NCBI RefSeq assembly: GCF_003403075.1
Contig: NZ_CP031557.1
Span: 930,001 to 994,000, forward strand
Direction of reading: 5' to 3'
DNA: 64,000 nucleotides
Source: Flavobacterium psychrotrophum
GTDB taxonomy: Bacteria > Bacteroidota > Bacteroidia > Flavobacteriales > Flavobacteriaceae
In this document: positions 63,994-64,000 of the stretch, one piece after another
Layout: each line of letters begins with the position of its first letter
How positions within the stretch are numbered: position 1 is the stretch's first letter
Notes under the pieces: model-generated
The model's database searches: none
Told to the model about the DNA's origin: nothing
The model's input: only the letters and a program-made list of their open reading frames with translations
Position numbers and translations under genes: made by a program

Positions 63994-64000
63994 GTTGTGT

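Larger units (their letters stand above)
36336..64000. mobile_element. Prophage (tailed phage), left part; continues past the window
   Basis: The element is bounded on the left by tRNA-Arg and an integrase. It contains large terminase, portal, tape measure and tail genes in order on the minus strand. Overlapping, tightly packed late genes contrast with the chromosome to the left. No replication, repressor, holin or endolysin gene was recognised in the 27.7 kb seen, so the right portion and attR must lie outside. The exact left junction is unknown but should fall in the tRNA 3' half. Confidence 0.92.

Overview
The window looks like a chromosome segment of a flavobacterium (Bacteroidota, Flavobacteriaceae), with the left part of a tailed-phage prophage integrated in it. 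The assignment rests on two proteins with type IX secretion (T9SS) C-terminal sorting tails, many Bacteroidota-restricted families (DUF4350, DUF4835, DUF6913-like), the bamD-rpoZ-coaBC-DUF4835 gene order, and promoters of the Bacteroidota type (TTG, about 19 nt, TAnnTTTG). Almost no genes have a Shine-Dalgarno sequence; pyrG is a clear exception.

Bases 1-36.2 kb are ordinary chromosome. A leftward operon (SpoIIM-like, DUF4129, DUF4350, MoxR, DUF58) faces an RDD membrane protein. Then come a LysM/periplasmic-binding fusion, OsmC, two T9SS-exported proteins, a DUF3820 protein, pyrG, yidC, a MORN-repeat protein and mnmA. A PH-domain gene follows, flanked by two copies of the mnmA 3' end. Next are a hypothetical with two CxxC motifs, TatD, TcdA, a thioredoxin-fold lipoprotein, an ABC-F ATPase, nadC, a BrkB-like membrane protein, DUF2147 and a 5'-nucleotidase split into two genes. 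The segment ends with a DUF6913-like gene, dapA, bamD, rpoZ, coaBC, DUF4835, a NUDIX hydrolase, a beta-propeller lipoprotein, apt and tRNA-Arg(ACG).

From the tRNA-Arg 3' end to the right edge lies a prophage that runs out of the window. A tyrosine integrase sits next to the tRNA. Nearly all other phage genes are on the minus strand in three late blocks: capsid/tube candidates with a packaging block ending in the large terminase (64.0-56.9 kb); portal and connector genes (55.1-50.1 kb); and tape measure plus distal tail proteins (46.1-37.6 kb). The packaging, portal and tail blocks are each preceded, 45-62 nt before their first start codon, by the same 12-base sequence TCCATGTTACAC. This may be a phage-specific late promoter or activator element.

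Two sets of genes interrupt the late region. One is a plus-strand four-gene cassette (55.6-56.9 kb) with its own operator-like palindrome and terminator, encoding a SymE-like toxin and a DUF6943-like protein, placed between terminase and portal. The other is a block of loosely spaced minus-strand cargo genes (47.0-49.9 kb) with a secreted Cys-rich SH3 protein and a small basic DNA-binding-like protein. Its gaps hold four possible short plus-strand transcripts. Replication, lysis and repressor genes were not seen and presumably lie beyond the right edge. All functions are read from sequence by eye, without database searches.
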